NCBI GenBank assembly: GCA_039034015.1
Contig: JBCCBM010000004.1
Span: forward strand, 62,001 to 126,000
Direction: 5' to 3'
Length of the DNA stretch: 64,000 nt
DNA from: Acuticoccus sp039034015
GTDB lineage: Bacteria > Pseudomonadota > Alphaproteobacteria > Rhizobiales > Amorphaceae
The position numbers and the translations under genes are program-made. Shown in pieces: positions 8,446 to 17,162 of the stretch. Below the pieces are notes generated by a model. That model was not told the origin of the DNA, made no database searches, and was given only the letters and a program-made list of their open reading frames with translations. Each line of letters begins with the position of its first letter. The stretch's first letter is position 1.

Positions 8446-8608
8446 CCAACCTCAAAACGTCCGTTACGCAAAAAGTACCGTCTTTTGAAAAGTGCTGCGT
8501 GTAAGCGGGCGAGCCACGGCGTGGAGAAGCAATCGCGACCGTCAGGGTTGCCAGAACCCGCCCAAAAATGGCCTCCATCGTTCCAACACGATGGCGGCCC
8601 GGAGCATC

Positions 8609-8628
8609 TTGGGTCTTTTGAGACCCAA
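8609..8628. repeat. Perfect 8-bp hairpin
   Basis: TTGGGTCT and AGACCCAA flank a 4-base TTTG loop. No clear U-tract follows on either strand, so it is not a convincing terminator. It lies 25 bases before the larger palindromic element and may belong to it. Confidence 0.4.
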
Positions 8629-8653
8629 ATAAGAAGCTCTACCCCCTTGAATT

Positions 8654-8703
8654 GGAGCGGTTATTCCCGGGTCAGATGGTTCCATGTGACCCGAAACTGC
8701 TCC
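8654..8703. repeat. REP-like two-stem palindrome
   Basis: An outer 9-bp stem (GGAGCGGTT at 8654-8662 with AACTGCTCC at 8695-8703, one G-T pair) encloses an inner GGGTCA/TGACCC stem (8669-8674 with 8687-8692). Intergenic palindromes with an AGAGC...GCTC outer arm are common in Hyphomicrobiales genomes. It resembles in design, but not clearly in sequence, the two elements at 38168-38270 and 40401-40500. Confidence 0.5.
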
Positions 8704-8912
8704 AGAGACTGCGGGTGCCGCCCTCGCATCGCAGCACCACGCTGCGACAAAAGCACCCTAGCGCCCGCCCGTGACAGCACCGCTCCGCAAGCGCAACCGC
8801 CGCGTTATTTTTCAAACTTTTTCATCGTGGGTTCAGGAACGGGGCAACGCCCGCACGATCCATCGCCGACAGTGTGCCGCCCGCGGGCCGCCGATGCAAG
8901 ATCGCGCGCCCC

Positions 8913-9827
8913 TCACACAGGCGGGGCGCGGTGCGCGGGCGCTGCCCCATCATGGCCGCTCACGCGCAGGATCGCGCGGGACAGACGGTCGATCTCGGCG
9001 GTGAGGGGCGTTGTTTGGCGAAATGCGAGGCCCACGGTGCGCGCCGGCGCAAATCCCTCAAAGGACGCGATCGACACGGGCGCGGACGCGGCCTCCACAG
9101 GCACCGCCATTTTGGGGATCAGCGTGACCCCAAGCCCCGCCGCCACCATCTGAACAAGTGTTGTGAGGGAGGCGGCCTCCATGGCGCCCCCGGCGCTGCG
9201 TGTGTTGCAAAAGGCGAGCGCTTGATCGCGAAAACAGTGCCCCTCCTCCAGCAGGAGGAGCGCGCGCTCGGGCAGCGTTTCGGGCGCGGGCACCGGGGCG
9301 CCCGCGTCGGCGTGCGGGCGCACGAGCACAAAGTCTTCGTCAAACAGCGCGCGCTCGCAAAGGCCGCGCACGCCCACCGGCAGCGCCACGATCGCAACGT
9401 CCAGCGTGCCCTCGGTGATCCCGGAGAGCAGCTTCTCGGTCACCGCTTCGCGCAGGCGAAGATCGAGCGGCGTGTCGGCCACCGCCGCCAAAAGCGCCGG
9501 CAAAAGGTAGGGCGCAATGGTCGGGATGACGCCGACGCGCAAGACGCCCGCCGAGCGCCCCCGTGCACTTGCGGCAAATTGGGACAGCGCCTCCGCCGCG
9601 CGCAAAATTGGTTGCACCTGATCCAAAACGTCCGCGCCCACCCCCGTGAGGCGGACGCTGCGCGCATCCCGCTCCAGGAGTGTGAGGTCAAGCGCCTCCT
9701 CCAGCTCCTTGATTTGCATGGACATTGCCGGCTGCGACACCGCGCACGCCTCCGCCGCGCGGCCGAAATGGCCGTGCCGGGCCACGGCCTCAAAATACCG
9801 GAGTTGGCGCAGGGTGAATTTCAACAT
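8913..9827 (-). CDS. oxyR: OxyR-type hydrogen peroxide sensor, LysR family
   Basis: 304 residues. The N-terminal LysR HTH begins TLRQLRYFEAVARHGHFGRA. The regulatory domain has the OxyR redox pair, Cys198 and Cys207, in EEGHCFRDQALAFC, almost the same positions as the E. coli cysteines that form the peroxide-induced disulfide. The gene is divergent from katG with a 100-bp intergenic region, the usual arrangement in alphaproteobacteria, where oxidised OxyR switches on catalase-peroxidase. The motif and the context together make the assignment strong. Confidence 0.95.
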   Translation of the reverse strand: MLKFTLRQLRYFEAVARHGHFGRAAEACAVSQPAMSMQIKELEEALDLTLLERDARSVRLTGVGADVLDQVQPILRAAEALSQFAASARGRSAGVLRVGVIPTIAPYLLPALLAAVADTPLDLRLREAVTEKLLSGITEGTLDVAIVALPVGVRGLCERALFDEDFVLVRPHADAGAPVPAPETLPERALLLLEEGHCFRDQALAFCNTRSAGGAMEAASLTTLVQMVAAGLGVTLIPKMAVPVEAASAPVSIASFEGFAPARTVGLAFRQTTPLTAEIDRLSRAILRVSGHDGAAPAHRAPPV

Positions 9828-9927
9828 CAGGATCGCTTATCACATAAATCAGATGATATGACTTCCTCTGATGGAGAATGGACCCTAGAACGCTTCCAGA
9901 TCCACGAATTTTTGCGGAGACGGTTCC
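9828..9927. promoter_or_regulatory. oxyR-katG divergent promoter region
   Basis: This 100-bp AT-richer stretch lies between the divergent starts. The segment near 9838-9862 has several ATCA/TGAT half-sites in the style of LysR T-N11-A boxes, which would suit OxyR. A GGAGA ribosome site precedes the katG ATG. Specific OxyR footprints cannot be fixed by eye. Confidence 0.45.
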
Positions 9928-12129
9928 ATGGACGGCGGCAACATTCCAGCGTCCGGCAAGTGCCCGGTCATTCACACCACCTTTAAGGCGCGCACCAACA
10001 AAGAGTGGTGGCCGAACCAACTCAACCTTCGCATTCTTCACCAAAACACGCCCCAGTGCGACCCGCTGGGCGAAACGTTTGACTACGCCGCGGCCTTCAA
10101 AACGCTGAACCTTGAGGACGTGAAGGCCGACCTCAAGGCGCTGATGACCGACAGCCAGGCCTGGTGGCCGGCCGATTATGGGCACTACGGCCCCTTCTTC
10201 ATCCGCATGGCGTGGCACTCGGCGGGCACCTACCGCATCGGCGATGGCCGCGGCGGCTCGGGCTCGGGCACGCTGCGCTTCGCGCCGCTCAACTCCTGGC
10301 CCGACAACACCAACCTTGATAAGGCCCGCCGCCTCCTTTGGCCGATCAAGAAGAAGTATGGCGCGAAGCTCTCGTGGGCCGACCTCATGGTCCTGACCGG
10401 CAACATGGCGCTGGAATCCATGGGTTTTAAAACGTTCGGCTTCGCCGGCGGCCGTGAAGACATTTATGAGCCTGAGGAAGACATTTATTGGGGCGGCGAA
10501 GTCGAGTGGCTCGCCACCTCCGAGAAAGAAAACTCCCGCTATTCGGGTGAGCGTGACCTTGAGGCGCCCCTCGCCGCCGTTCAGATGGGCCTTATCTACG
10601 TGAATCCGGAAGGGCCCGACGGCCGGCCTGACCCCGCCGCCTCCGCCCACGACATTCGCGAAACCTTTGGCCGCATGGCCATGAACGACGAAGAGACGGT
10701 CGCGCTGATTGCCGGCGGCCACACCTTCGGCAAATGCCACGGCGCAGGCGATGCCGCCCTCATCGGCCCCGAGCCGGAAGGCGCCGACATTGCCGCCCAA
10801 GGCTTTGGCTGGCACAGCGGCCACGAGACCGGGATGGGCCTCCACGCCATCACCTCCGGCCTCGAAGGCGCGTGGACGCCCACGCCCATCCGCTGGGACA
10901 ACGGCTATTTCGACATGCTGTTCGGCTTCGACTGGGAGCTCACAAAGTCCCCCGCCGGCGCCAACCAGTGGGCGCCCAAGGGCGGGGCAGGGTCCGACCT
11001 TGTGCCCGACGCCCACGACCCCGAGAAGCGCCACGCCCCGATGATGGCCACCACCGACATCGCCCTGCGCACCGACCCTGCGTACCTCGAAATTTCAAAG
11101 CGCTTCCACAAAGACCCGGCCGCCTTCGCCGACGCCTTCGCCCGCGCGTGGTACAAACTCACCCACCGCGACATGGGCCCGCTGGAGCGGTATCTCGGTG
11201 CCGACGTCCCCTCCGAGATCCTGCTGTGGCAAGACCCGGTGCCGGCCGTCGACCATCCGCTGGTGAGCGATCAGGATGTGGCATCGCTCAAGCAAGCGGC
11301 CCTTGCGGCGGTCCCCGCGGGCGAACTCATTCAGACCGCCTGGGCCTCCGCCTCCACCTTCCGCGGGTCTGACAAGCGCGGCGGCGCCAATGGTGCGCGC
11401 ATCCGCCTTGCCCCCCAAAAGGACTGGGAGGCCAACCACCCAGAACAGCTTGCCCGCGTCCTCTCCGCCCTCGAAACGGTGAAGGCGGACTTCGACGCCA
11501 AGGGGGACACAAAGGTCTCCATGGCCGATCTCATCGTGCTGGCGGGCGACGGGGCCATCGAGGCCGGTGCAAAGAAGGCCGGGCACGCCATTGCGATCCC
11601 GTTCACGCCGGGCCGCACGGACGCCACCGACGCCATGACCGATGCCGACAGCTTTGCCGTCCTGGAGCCGGTCGCCGATGGCTTCCGCAACTATCAAAAG
11701 CGCGAATACACGCTCTCGTCAGAAGAACTGTTGGTGGACAAGGCGCATCTTCTGGGCCTCACCGCACCGGAGATGACGGCGCTTGTCGGCGGTCTCCGCG
11801 TTTTGGACACCAACTGGGAAGGCTCGGCCCACGGCGTGTTTACCGATCGGCCGGGCACGCTCACCAACGACTTCTTCGTGAACATCTTGGACATGACGAC
11901 GGTGTGGAAGGCGATCGACGAGTCCGAAGCGACCTTTGAGGGCAACGACCGCATCACCGGCGAGCGCAAGTGGACCGGCACCCGCGTCGATCTCGTGTTT
12001 GGCTCCAACAGCCAGCTGCGCGCCATCGCAGAAGTCTACGGCGCCGATGACGGGGAAGCAAAGTTCGTGAGCGACTTTGCCAAGGCGTGGACCAAGGTGA
12101 TGAACGCGGACCGCTTCGACATCGCGTAA
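9928..12129 (+). CDS. katG: Catalase-peroxidase KatG
   Basis: 733 residues, the normal length, with GGAGACGG upstream of the ATG. Distal heme residues Arg93, Trp96 and His97 lie in RMAWHSAGTYR, and the proximal His265 in AGGHTFGKCHG. The Trp-Tyr-Met cofactor that gives catalase activity can be completed by Tyr224 (GLIYVNPEGP) and Met250. The C-terminal degenerate peroxidase domain is present. The enzyme removes hydrogen peroxide in the cytoplasm and can also work as a peroxidase. It is divergent from oxyR and has its own terminator, so it is a single-gene peroxide-induced unit. Confidence 0.98.
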   Translation: MDGGNIPASGKCPVIHTTFKARTNKEWWPNQLNLRILHQNTPQCDPLGETFDYAAAFKTLNLEDVKADLKALMTDSQAWWPADYGHYGPFFIRMAWHSAGTYRIGDGRGGSGSGTLRFAPLNSWPDNTNLDKARRLLWPIKKKYGAKLSWADLMVLTGNMALESMGFKTFGFAGGREDIYEPEEDIYWGGEVEWLATSEKENSRYSGERDLEAPLAAVQMGLIYVNPEGPDGRPDPAASAHDIRETFGRMAMNDEETVALIAGGHTFGKCHGAGDAALIGPEPEGADIAAQGFGWHSGHETGMGLHAITSGLEGAWTPTPIRWDNGYFDMLFGFDWELTKSPAGANQWAPKGGAGSDLVPDAHDPEKRHAPMMATTDIALRTDPAYLEISKRFHKDPAAFADAFARAWYKLTHRDMGPLERYLGADVPSEILLWQDPVPAVDHPLVSDQDVASLKQAALAAVPAGELIQTAWASASTFRGSDKRGGANGARIRLAPQKDWEANHPEQLARVLSALETVKADFDAKGDTKVSMADLIVLAGDGAIEAGAKKAGHAIAIPFTPGRTDATDAMTDADSFAVLEPVADGFRNYQKREYTLSSEELLVDKAHLLGLTAPEMTALVGGLRVLDTNWEGSAHGVFTDRPGTLTNDFFVNILDMTTVWKAIDESEATFEGNDRITGERKWTGTRVDLVFGSNSQLRAIAEVYGADDGEAKFVSDFAKAWTKVMNADRFDIA

Positions 12130-12152
12130 GCCGATCCAACGCCGCCATCGCG

Positions 12153-12183
12153 GGCCGCGCTCCACCGAGCGCGGCCTTTTTTT
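12153..12183 (+). terminator. Intrinsic terminator of katG
   Basis: A perfect 10-bp stem (GGCCGCGCTC with GAGCGCGGCC, loop CACC) is followed by seven T, 24 bases after the katG stop. Confidence 0.9.
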
Positions 12184-12236
12184 GTCGCGAGGCCCTGCGG
12201 CGGTGTTACGCTCGCCGCCAAAACGGGGGGACGGAC

Positions 12237-12794
12237 ATGAAAGCGTTGAACGCAGCGGTTCTCGCGCTCGCGATGATGGGGCCGGCCAAGGCCGATGGCC
12301 CACCCGCAACGGTGGAGAGCGAATTTGGCATCTTAAACCCGCAGGACACGGGCAAAGAGATGATCCGCCGCAAGATCGAGATGGGGGTGATTGATTCCAT
12401 CACCTGCTCGCTGGGCATCAACGTCACCAAGACCCACGATCACGCCCTTGCGCGAAAGCTTGTGAAACGCTGCGCGGAGGCAGGGTACGCCAAGGCCATG
12501 ACCTACATGAGCCAACTGGAAAACAACGGCCTTGGCGGCGACTACAACCCGGACGCCGCCGCCAAATGGGACAAGCGCGCCGCGGATGCGGGCGACCCCG
12601 TCGGCAGGTTCAACCACGGGCTCAACCTGATGCGCGGCCACGGCACAGCGCAGGATGAGGCGGCCGGCCGCGCCTTTGTGGACCAGGCCGCCAAGGACGG
12701 GCTTGCCATCGCAAGGCGGCTCCAGGGCGCTGACTATGACCTCGACGCCGTGACCCCCGATGCCGACAATTGGCGCTACGGGCCGATGTTTTGA
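12237..12794 (+). CDS. Secreted Sel1-repeat-like protein
   Basis: 185 residues from the ATG at 12237, with GGGGGG close upstream. Residues 1-19 look like a signal peptide (MKALNAAVLALAMMGPAKA). The rest has two or three Sel1-like helical repeats, recognised by patterns such as CAEAGYAKAMTYMSQL, AAKWDKRAADAGDPVGRFNH and AGRAFVDQAAKDGLAIA. Sel1 repeats are protein-interaction scaffolds, often periplasmic. It is separated from katG by a terminator and from the TRAP operon by about 75 bases, so it is probably expressed alone. The function is unknown. Confidence 0.75.
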   Translation: MKALNAAVLALAMMGPAKADGPPATVESEFGILNPQDTGKEMIRRKIEMGVIDSITCSLGINVTKTHDHALARKLVKRCAEAGYAKAMTYMSQLENNGLGGDYNPDAAAKWDKRAADAGDPVGRFNHGLNLMRGHGTAQDEAAGRAFVDQAAKDGLAIARRLQGADYDLDAVTPDADNWRYGPMF

Positions 12795-12869
12795 GGCGCA
12801 CGTCTTTTTCATTTGACGCAATTCCTCAAAACTTGAAGTCTAAAACATCTGTCCCCCACGGAGGTTCCG

Positions 12870-13847
12870 ATGCGCCCCATTGCCGTTGCCCTTGCTGCGA
12901 GCCTTTGCCTCGCGGCCCCCGCAGCCAATGCGCAAGAGGTGATCCGCGCTGTCACCTCGCTGCCCGCCCCGCTTGAATTCACCAAAGGCTTTTTGCGCTT
13001 TGTCGACCGGGTCAATGCCGCTGGCGAGGGCGTGGTGCGCATTGATGTGGTGGGCGGCCCCGAGGTGATCCCACCGACGCAGCAGCAAACCGCGATCCGC
13101 CGCGGCGTCATCGACATGCAATACGGCCCGTCGAGCTATTATCTGGGTGAAGTGCCGGAGGCGAACGCCTGGGCCGGCTCCACCATCAGCGCCATGGAGG
13201 GCCGCGAAAAGGGCGGCTTTGCCATCATGGAAGAGGTTTATGCCGATAGGCTGAACGCAAAGCTCCTCGCCCAAGTGGATGGCGGCGTCACCTTCCACAT
13301 TTACCTCACCAAAGCGCCCGCCATGACCGACGACGGCGCGGTCGACCTTGCGGGCCTGCGCCTGCGCTCCGTCCCCATCTACCGCGAGTTTTTTGCCGCC
13401 CAAGGGGCAACGCCGGTCTCCATCCCCGTGCCCGAGGTCTATACGGCGCTGGAGCGGGGCGCGGTGGACGGCGCCGGCTGGCCGCTTCCCGGCATTCAGG
13501 ATTTGTCGTGGGACCGGTTCCTCACCCACCGCATCGACCCGCCCTTCTTCCAGACCGACATCACCGTGATGATGAACCTTGACCGTTGGAACAGCCTCAG
13601 CCAGGCCGCCAAAGACATCATTGCCGCAGAGGCGAAGGCCTACGAAAAGATCTCGTACGATGATTTTCAAAGGATCATCGCCGAGACCGACAAGGCCGTG
13701 CGTGAGGCGGGCATGACCATCATCACCATGGAGGGCGCGGCGGCCGAGGCGTATCTCGACAGCGCGTTCAACACCCCGTGGGAAAAACTCGCCGAAAGCG
13801 ACAGCCCCCACACCGAGGCGCTGCGCGCCATCTACTACACCCGTTGA
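12870..13847 (+). CDS. TRAP transporter solute-binding protein, DctP family (system 1)
   Basis: 325 residues with a Sec signal peptide (MRPIAVALAASLCLAAPAANA) and a CGGAGG ribosome site. The DctP pattern is clear: IRRGVIDMQYGPSSYY, then DLAGLRLRSVP with the Arg that in most DctP proteins binds the substrate carboxylate, then EVYTALERGAVDGAGWPL. It should capture a carboxylate in the periplasm for the DctQ/DctM pair encoded directly downstream. The substrate is not predictable by eye. Its stop overlaps the TTG start of the next gene. Confidence 0.9.
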   Translation: MRPIAVALAASLCLAAPAANAQEVIRAVTSLPAPLEFTKGFLRFVDRVNAAGEGVVRIDVVGGPEVIPPTQQQTAIRRGVIDMQYGPSSYYLGEVPEANAWAGSTISAMEGREKGGFAIMEEVYADRLNAKLLAQVDGGVTFHIYLTKAPAMTDDGAVDLAGLRLRSVPIYREFFAAQGATPVSIPVPEVYTALERGAVDGAGWPLPGIQDLSWDRFLTHRIDPPFFQTDITVMMNLDRWNSLSQAAKDIIAAEAKAYEKISYDDFQRIIAETDKAVREAGMTIITMEGAAAEAYLDSAFNTPWEKLAESDSPHTEALRAIYYTR

Positions 13848-14353
13848 GCGTCCGACGCCCGCTCTCATCCCTCTGGGACAGGGCGCTCCAAGGTCTCGCC
13901 GCCCTCGGCATGGCGATCATTGCCGGGGCGGCCGGCCTCATCATCGCCGATGTGATCGGCCGCAATCTTGGCCTCTTCTCCATCCGCGCCACCAGCGCGC
14001 TGGTGGAGTATGCGCTGCTTGCGGCCACCATGTGCGGCGCGCCCATCCTGGTGCGGCGGGGGGGCCATGTGGCGGTGGATAGCCTGATCGGCGCGCTGCC
14101 CCCCATCGCGCGCGATCTTGTGCGCCGGGCGGGCTTCGTGCTCGCGGCCGTCGTCTCGGGCTTTTTGGCAAGCCGTGCAGCGGCGCTCTCGCTGGAGGCG
14201 GCGGCGCGCGGCGTCACCGACATTCGCTCCATCGATGTGCCGGGCTGGGTCGCAACGGCGCTCCTTGCGGGCGGGCTTGGCCTTTGCGCCATCGAGTTTG
14301 CGCGCCTCACCCTCCAGCGGGCGCTCCCTCCCACGGGCGGCCAAGCCGGATGA
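13844..14353 (+). CDS. TRAP transporter small permease, DctQ family (system 1)
   Basis: 169 residues from a TTG at 13844 that overlaps the preceding TGA in a TTGA arrangement; an in-frame ATG at 13778 would overlap dctP by 70 bases and is less likely. Four hydrophobic segments are visible, with the DctQ pattern VIGRNLGLFSIRATSALVEY and VRRGGHVAVD. It pairs with DctM to form the membrane part of the sodium-coupled transporter. The next gene starts inside its stop codon (ATGA). Confidence 0.85.
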   Translation: MSVRRPLSSLWDRALQGLAALGMAIIAGAAGLIIADVIGRNLGLFSIRATSALVEYALLAATMCGAPILVRRGGHVAVDSLIGALPPIARDLVRRAGFVLAAVVSGFLASRAAALSLEAAARGVTDIRSIDVPGWVATALLAGGLGLCAIEFARLTLQRALPPTGGQAG

Positions 14354-15672
14354 TGCCGTGGTGGGAGGCCGCAAGCCTCATGATCGGCGGGATCCTCGCG
14401 CTCATGCTCCTGGGCGTGCCCGTCGCCTTCGCCTTCCTCGCCATGAACATTTTTGGCGTCGTCCTCTTCATGGGCGGGATGGCGGGGGTCGACCAGCTGG
14501 TGGACAATGCGTCCGCCGCGCTCACCACCTTCACGCTGGTGCCAATCCCGATGTTTGTCCTGATGGGCGAACTTTTCTTCCACACCGGCCTTGCCGTCCG
14601 CGTGTTCGACGCGCTCGACAAGTGCCTTGGCCGGCTCCCCGGCCGCCTTTCCTACATGACCGTCGGCGGGGGCACGATCTTTGCGACCCTTTCGGGCTCA
14701 TCGCTCGCCAACACGGCCATGCTCGGCTCCCTCATGGTGCCCGACATGGAACGCCGGGGCTACAAAAAGCCCATGATCATGGGGCCGATCCTGGCGACCG
14801 GCGGCCTTGCGATGATCATCCCGCCTTCCACGCTCGCGGTTCTTTTGGGCAGCCTTGCGCGGGTGGATGTGGGCGCGCTCCTCATCGCCGGCCTCGTGCC
14901 CGGCCTCATCCTGGCGGTGCTTTATGTCGCCGTCATCCGCATCCAGCTCTGGCGCGACCCCAGCGCTGCGCCGGGCTACGACACCGCCCGCGCCACCCCG
15001 GGCGAGATCGCCCGCGCCCTCCTCATCAACGTCATGCCCATGGGCCTCGTGATCTTCTGCGTGGTCGGCTTCATTCTCTTTGGCTGGGCGACCCCCACCG
15101 AAAGCGCGGCCATTGGCGTCCTCGCCGTCCTCGTCCTTGCCGCGCTTTATGGCCGCCTCTCGTGGGCCGCGCTCACACGGTCGCTGCGGGGCGCGCTTGC
15201 CGTGACGGCAATGATGTTCCTCATCATCCTTGGCTCGTCCACCTTCAGCCAGATCCTCGCCTTTTCCGGCGCCACCTCCGGCCTCCTCGCGTTTGCCACC
15301 GGCTTTGACATCTCGCCCTACGCGATGATTGTGGTGCTTCTTCTGGTCCTCATCGTGCTCGGCATGTTCATGGATCAGCTCTCGATGATGCTCCTCACGC
15401 TCCCCATTTTCATGCCGCTCATCACCACGCTGGGGTTCGATCCCATCTGGTTTGGCGTGATCATGCTGTTGGCGCTCGAACTCAGCCTCACAACGCCGCC
15501 CTTTGGCCTTCTCCTCTTCGTGATGCTGGGCGTCGCACCCAAGGGCACAACGCTCGGCGAAGTGGCACGGGCCGCCGCGCCCTACATCGCCTGCTCGCTC
15601 ATTTTGATCGCGCTGCTCACGGTCTTCCCCGGCATCGCGCTCTTTTTGCCGAGCGCGATGGGCCCACCTTGA
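14350..15672 (+). CDS. TRAP transporter large permease, DctM family (system 1)
   Basis: 440 residues beginning MMPWWEAASLMIGG at an ATGA overlap. It is hydrophobic throughout, with about a dozen membrane helices, and has DctM patterns such as PMFVLMGELFFHTGLA, TIFATLSGSSLANTAMLGSL and MIIPPSTLAVLLG. It is the ion-coupled transport subunit. The operon of three genes ends here, and an SDR gene faces it 4 bases away on the other strand. Confidence 0.93.
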   Translation: MMPWWEAASLMIGGILALMLLGVPVAFAFLAMNIFGVVLFMGGMAGVDQLVDNASAALTTFTLVPIPMFVLMGELFFHTGLAVRVFDALDKCLGRLPGRLSYMTVGGGTIFATLSGSSLANTAMLGSLMVPDMERRGYKKPMIMGPILATGGLAMIIPPSTLAVLLGSLARVDVGALLIAGLVPGLILAVLYVAVIRIQLWRDPSAAPGYDTARATPGEIARALLINVMPMGLVIFCVVGFILFGWATPTESAAIGVLAVLVLAALYGRLSWAALTRSLRGALAVTAMMFLIILGSSTFSQILAFSGATSGLLAFATGFDISPYAMIVVLLLVLIVLGMFMDQLSMMLLTLPIFMPLITTLGFDPIWFGVIMLLALELSLTTPPFGLLLFVMLGVAPKGTTLGEVARAAAPYIACSLILIALLTVFPGIALFLPSAMGPP

Positions 15673-15676
15673 CCCG

Positions 15677-16390
15677 TCAGTTCGCCCAAAAGCCGCCGTC
15701 CACGGCAAGGCTGTGGCCGTGGACCATGGCAGCCTCATCGCTAAGGAGGAAGGCGACGGCTTTGGCGACCTCCTCCGGCTCCACAAACCGGCCGGCGGGG
15801 ACGCGGGCGAGCATGGGGCCCGACTTCTCCGGATCGCTCCACACCTGCGTTGCCATGGGCGTCATCGTGATCACAGGGTTCACGCTGTTGACGCGAATGC
15901 CGTGGGCGCCAAGCTCCACCGCCATCACCCGGGTGAGCGCATCGAGCGCCGCCTTTGACGCGCAGTAGGACGCATGGTCTTTGAGCGCCAGGCGCGCGGC
16001 CGTGCTCGACACATTCACGATCGCGCCCGGCGCCCCCCTCGCGATCAACCCTTTTGCGACCACCTGCGCAATCACCAGCGGCGCCTTGGTGTTGACCGCC
16101 ATCACGGTGTCGAACTCTTCCATTGATGTTTCGAGGAGCGGGGAGAGCCGGGCAATCCCCGCATTGTTCACCAGGCAATCGATGGGGCCGGCCGCCTCCG
16201 CCATCGCCTTTGCGGCGGCAAGGTCTTCAAGATCGCACACCACCGTCTCGCAGGGGAGATCGGCAAGGTCGGCGGCCGTGCGGCTGACGGCCACCACCGT
16301 CGCGCCGCGCGCCACAAGATCGGCGACGATGGTGCGGCCGATCCCTTTGCCGGCGCCCGTCACCAAGGCGCGTTTGCCATCAAACATCAT
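15677..16390 (-). CDS. Short-chain dehydrogenase similar to L-xylulose reductase
   Basis: 237 residues. The Rossmann motif is VTGAGKGIGR, with NNAG, catalytic Ser in NVSSTAAR and YCASK. Segments such as VVAVSRTAADL, GLIARGAPGAIVNVSS, NPVITMTPMA and VDGGFWA read very like mammalian dicarbonyl/L-xylulose reductase (DCXR), an NADPH-dependent sugar or diketone reductase. The ATG at 16390 overlaps the stop of the upstream HAD gene (ATGA), so the two form an operon. Neighbouring TRAP genes hint at a sugar-acid or polyol pathway, but the exact substrate is not established. Confidence 0.85.
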   Translation of the reverse strand: MMFDGKRALVTGAGKGIGRTIVADLVARGATVVAVSRTAADLADLPCETVVCDLEDLAAAKAMAEAAGPIDCLVNNAGIARLSPLLETSMEEFDTVMAVNTKAPLVIAQVVAKGLIARGAPGAIVNVSSTAARLALKDHASYCASKAALDALTRVMAVELGAHGIRVNSVNPVITMTPMATQVWSDPEKSGPMLARVPAGRFVEPEEVAKAVAFLLSDEAAMVHGHSLAVDGGFWAN

Positions 16391-17106
16391 GCCGCATCCT
16401 CCACCGCTGCCGCGAAGGCTGCCATGGAAGGGAAGGTGTGGTCCACCGGCGGGCGCTCGGCGGGGGGCATCGTCGCGCCAAAGCCGGGGGTATCATGCCG
16501 GCGAAAGATCCAGCACCGCTCCAGCCCATGGCGCCGCGCCGGCACATGATCATGAAAGAGACTTTCGGCCGTGTGCAAGATCGCGCCCTTCTTAATCCCG
16601 CGGCCGGCGAGACCGTCGATCATTGCCACAAAATTCCGATCGGACGGCTTATAGGCGCCCACATCCTCGGCGGTGAAAACGGCATCAAAATCAACGCCGA
16701 GGCGGGCGCGGGAGCCTTCAAAACTGGCGTTATCGACATTGGAGAGGATGACGAGCTGAAAGTGCGCCTTCAGCCGCCGCAGCGCATCCGCACTGTCGGG
16801 GAAGGCCGGCCAGACCTTCACGCTTTGGCCGTAGGCGGCGGCCTCGCTGTGCGTCGTCGGGACGGCCCACTCTTCGCCGAGGCGCTTGTAGACGATCGCC
16901 AAAAGGTCCGCGTAGCGCATGGTGGGGGTCTGCGCCTGTTGATGGGATTCGTGGCAGGCATGGGCGTTCAAAATGTCGTCCCGCGACAGGGGGTGTTTGG
17001 CGCGGGCGGCGAGGGGCGCGAGGGCTGCGACAATCCCGCTCTCCCAGTCAATCAGCGTGCCATAACAGTCGAAGGTGAGGGCGCGAATGTGCTTGAAACC
17101 GGTCAT
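16387..17106 (-). CDS. HAD-superfamily hydrolase, haloacid dehalogenase type II-like
   Basis: 239 residues from the ATG at 17106, with GGGGAG just upstream. HAD motif I is FDCYGTLIDWE with the nucleophile Asp, motif II is ILSNVDN, and motif III/IV is around AYKPSDRNF. This arrangement fits the L-2-haloacid-dehalogenase-like branch, many of whose members are phosphatases. It is cotranscribed with the L-xylulose-reductase-like gene, which suggests a sugar-phosphate phosphatase as a likely alternative to dehalogenation. Confidence 0.85.
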   Translation of the reverse strand: MTGFKHIRALTFDCYGTLIDWESGIVAALAPLAARAKHPLSRDDILNAHACHESHQQAQTPTMRYADLLAIVYKRLGEEWAVPTTHSEAAAYGQSVKVWPAFPDSADALRRLKAHFQLVILSNVDNASFEGSRARLGVDFDAVFTAEDVGAYKPSDRNFVAMIDGLAGRGIKKGAILHTAESLFHDHVPARRHGLERCWIFRRHDTPGFGATMPPAERPPVDHTFPSMAAFAAAVEDAA

Positions 17107-17162
17107 CTTTCTCCCCATCCGCGAACGGCGCCCCATAAAGGCGCGAACGCAGGAGCGACACA

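Larger units (their letters stand above)
8182..8912. other. 731-bp gene-free region with structured elements
   Basis: No convincing protein gene lies between the subtilase and oxyR; open frames here lack ribosome sites and known motifs. The region holds a probable minus-strand structured RNA ending in a terminator (8305-8445), a short perfect hairpin (8609-8628) and a palindromic REP-like element (8654-8703). The remainder, including 8204-8304 and 8710-8912, shows nothing I can name. Confidence 0.6.

Noticed and set aside
8261..8578. 105-codon minus-strand ORF
   Set aside because: It overlaps the structured RNA and terminator, lacks a ribosome site and has no family-like sequence.
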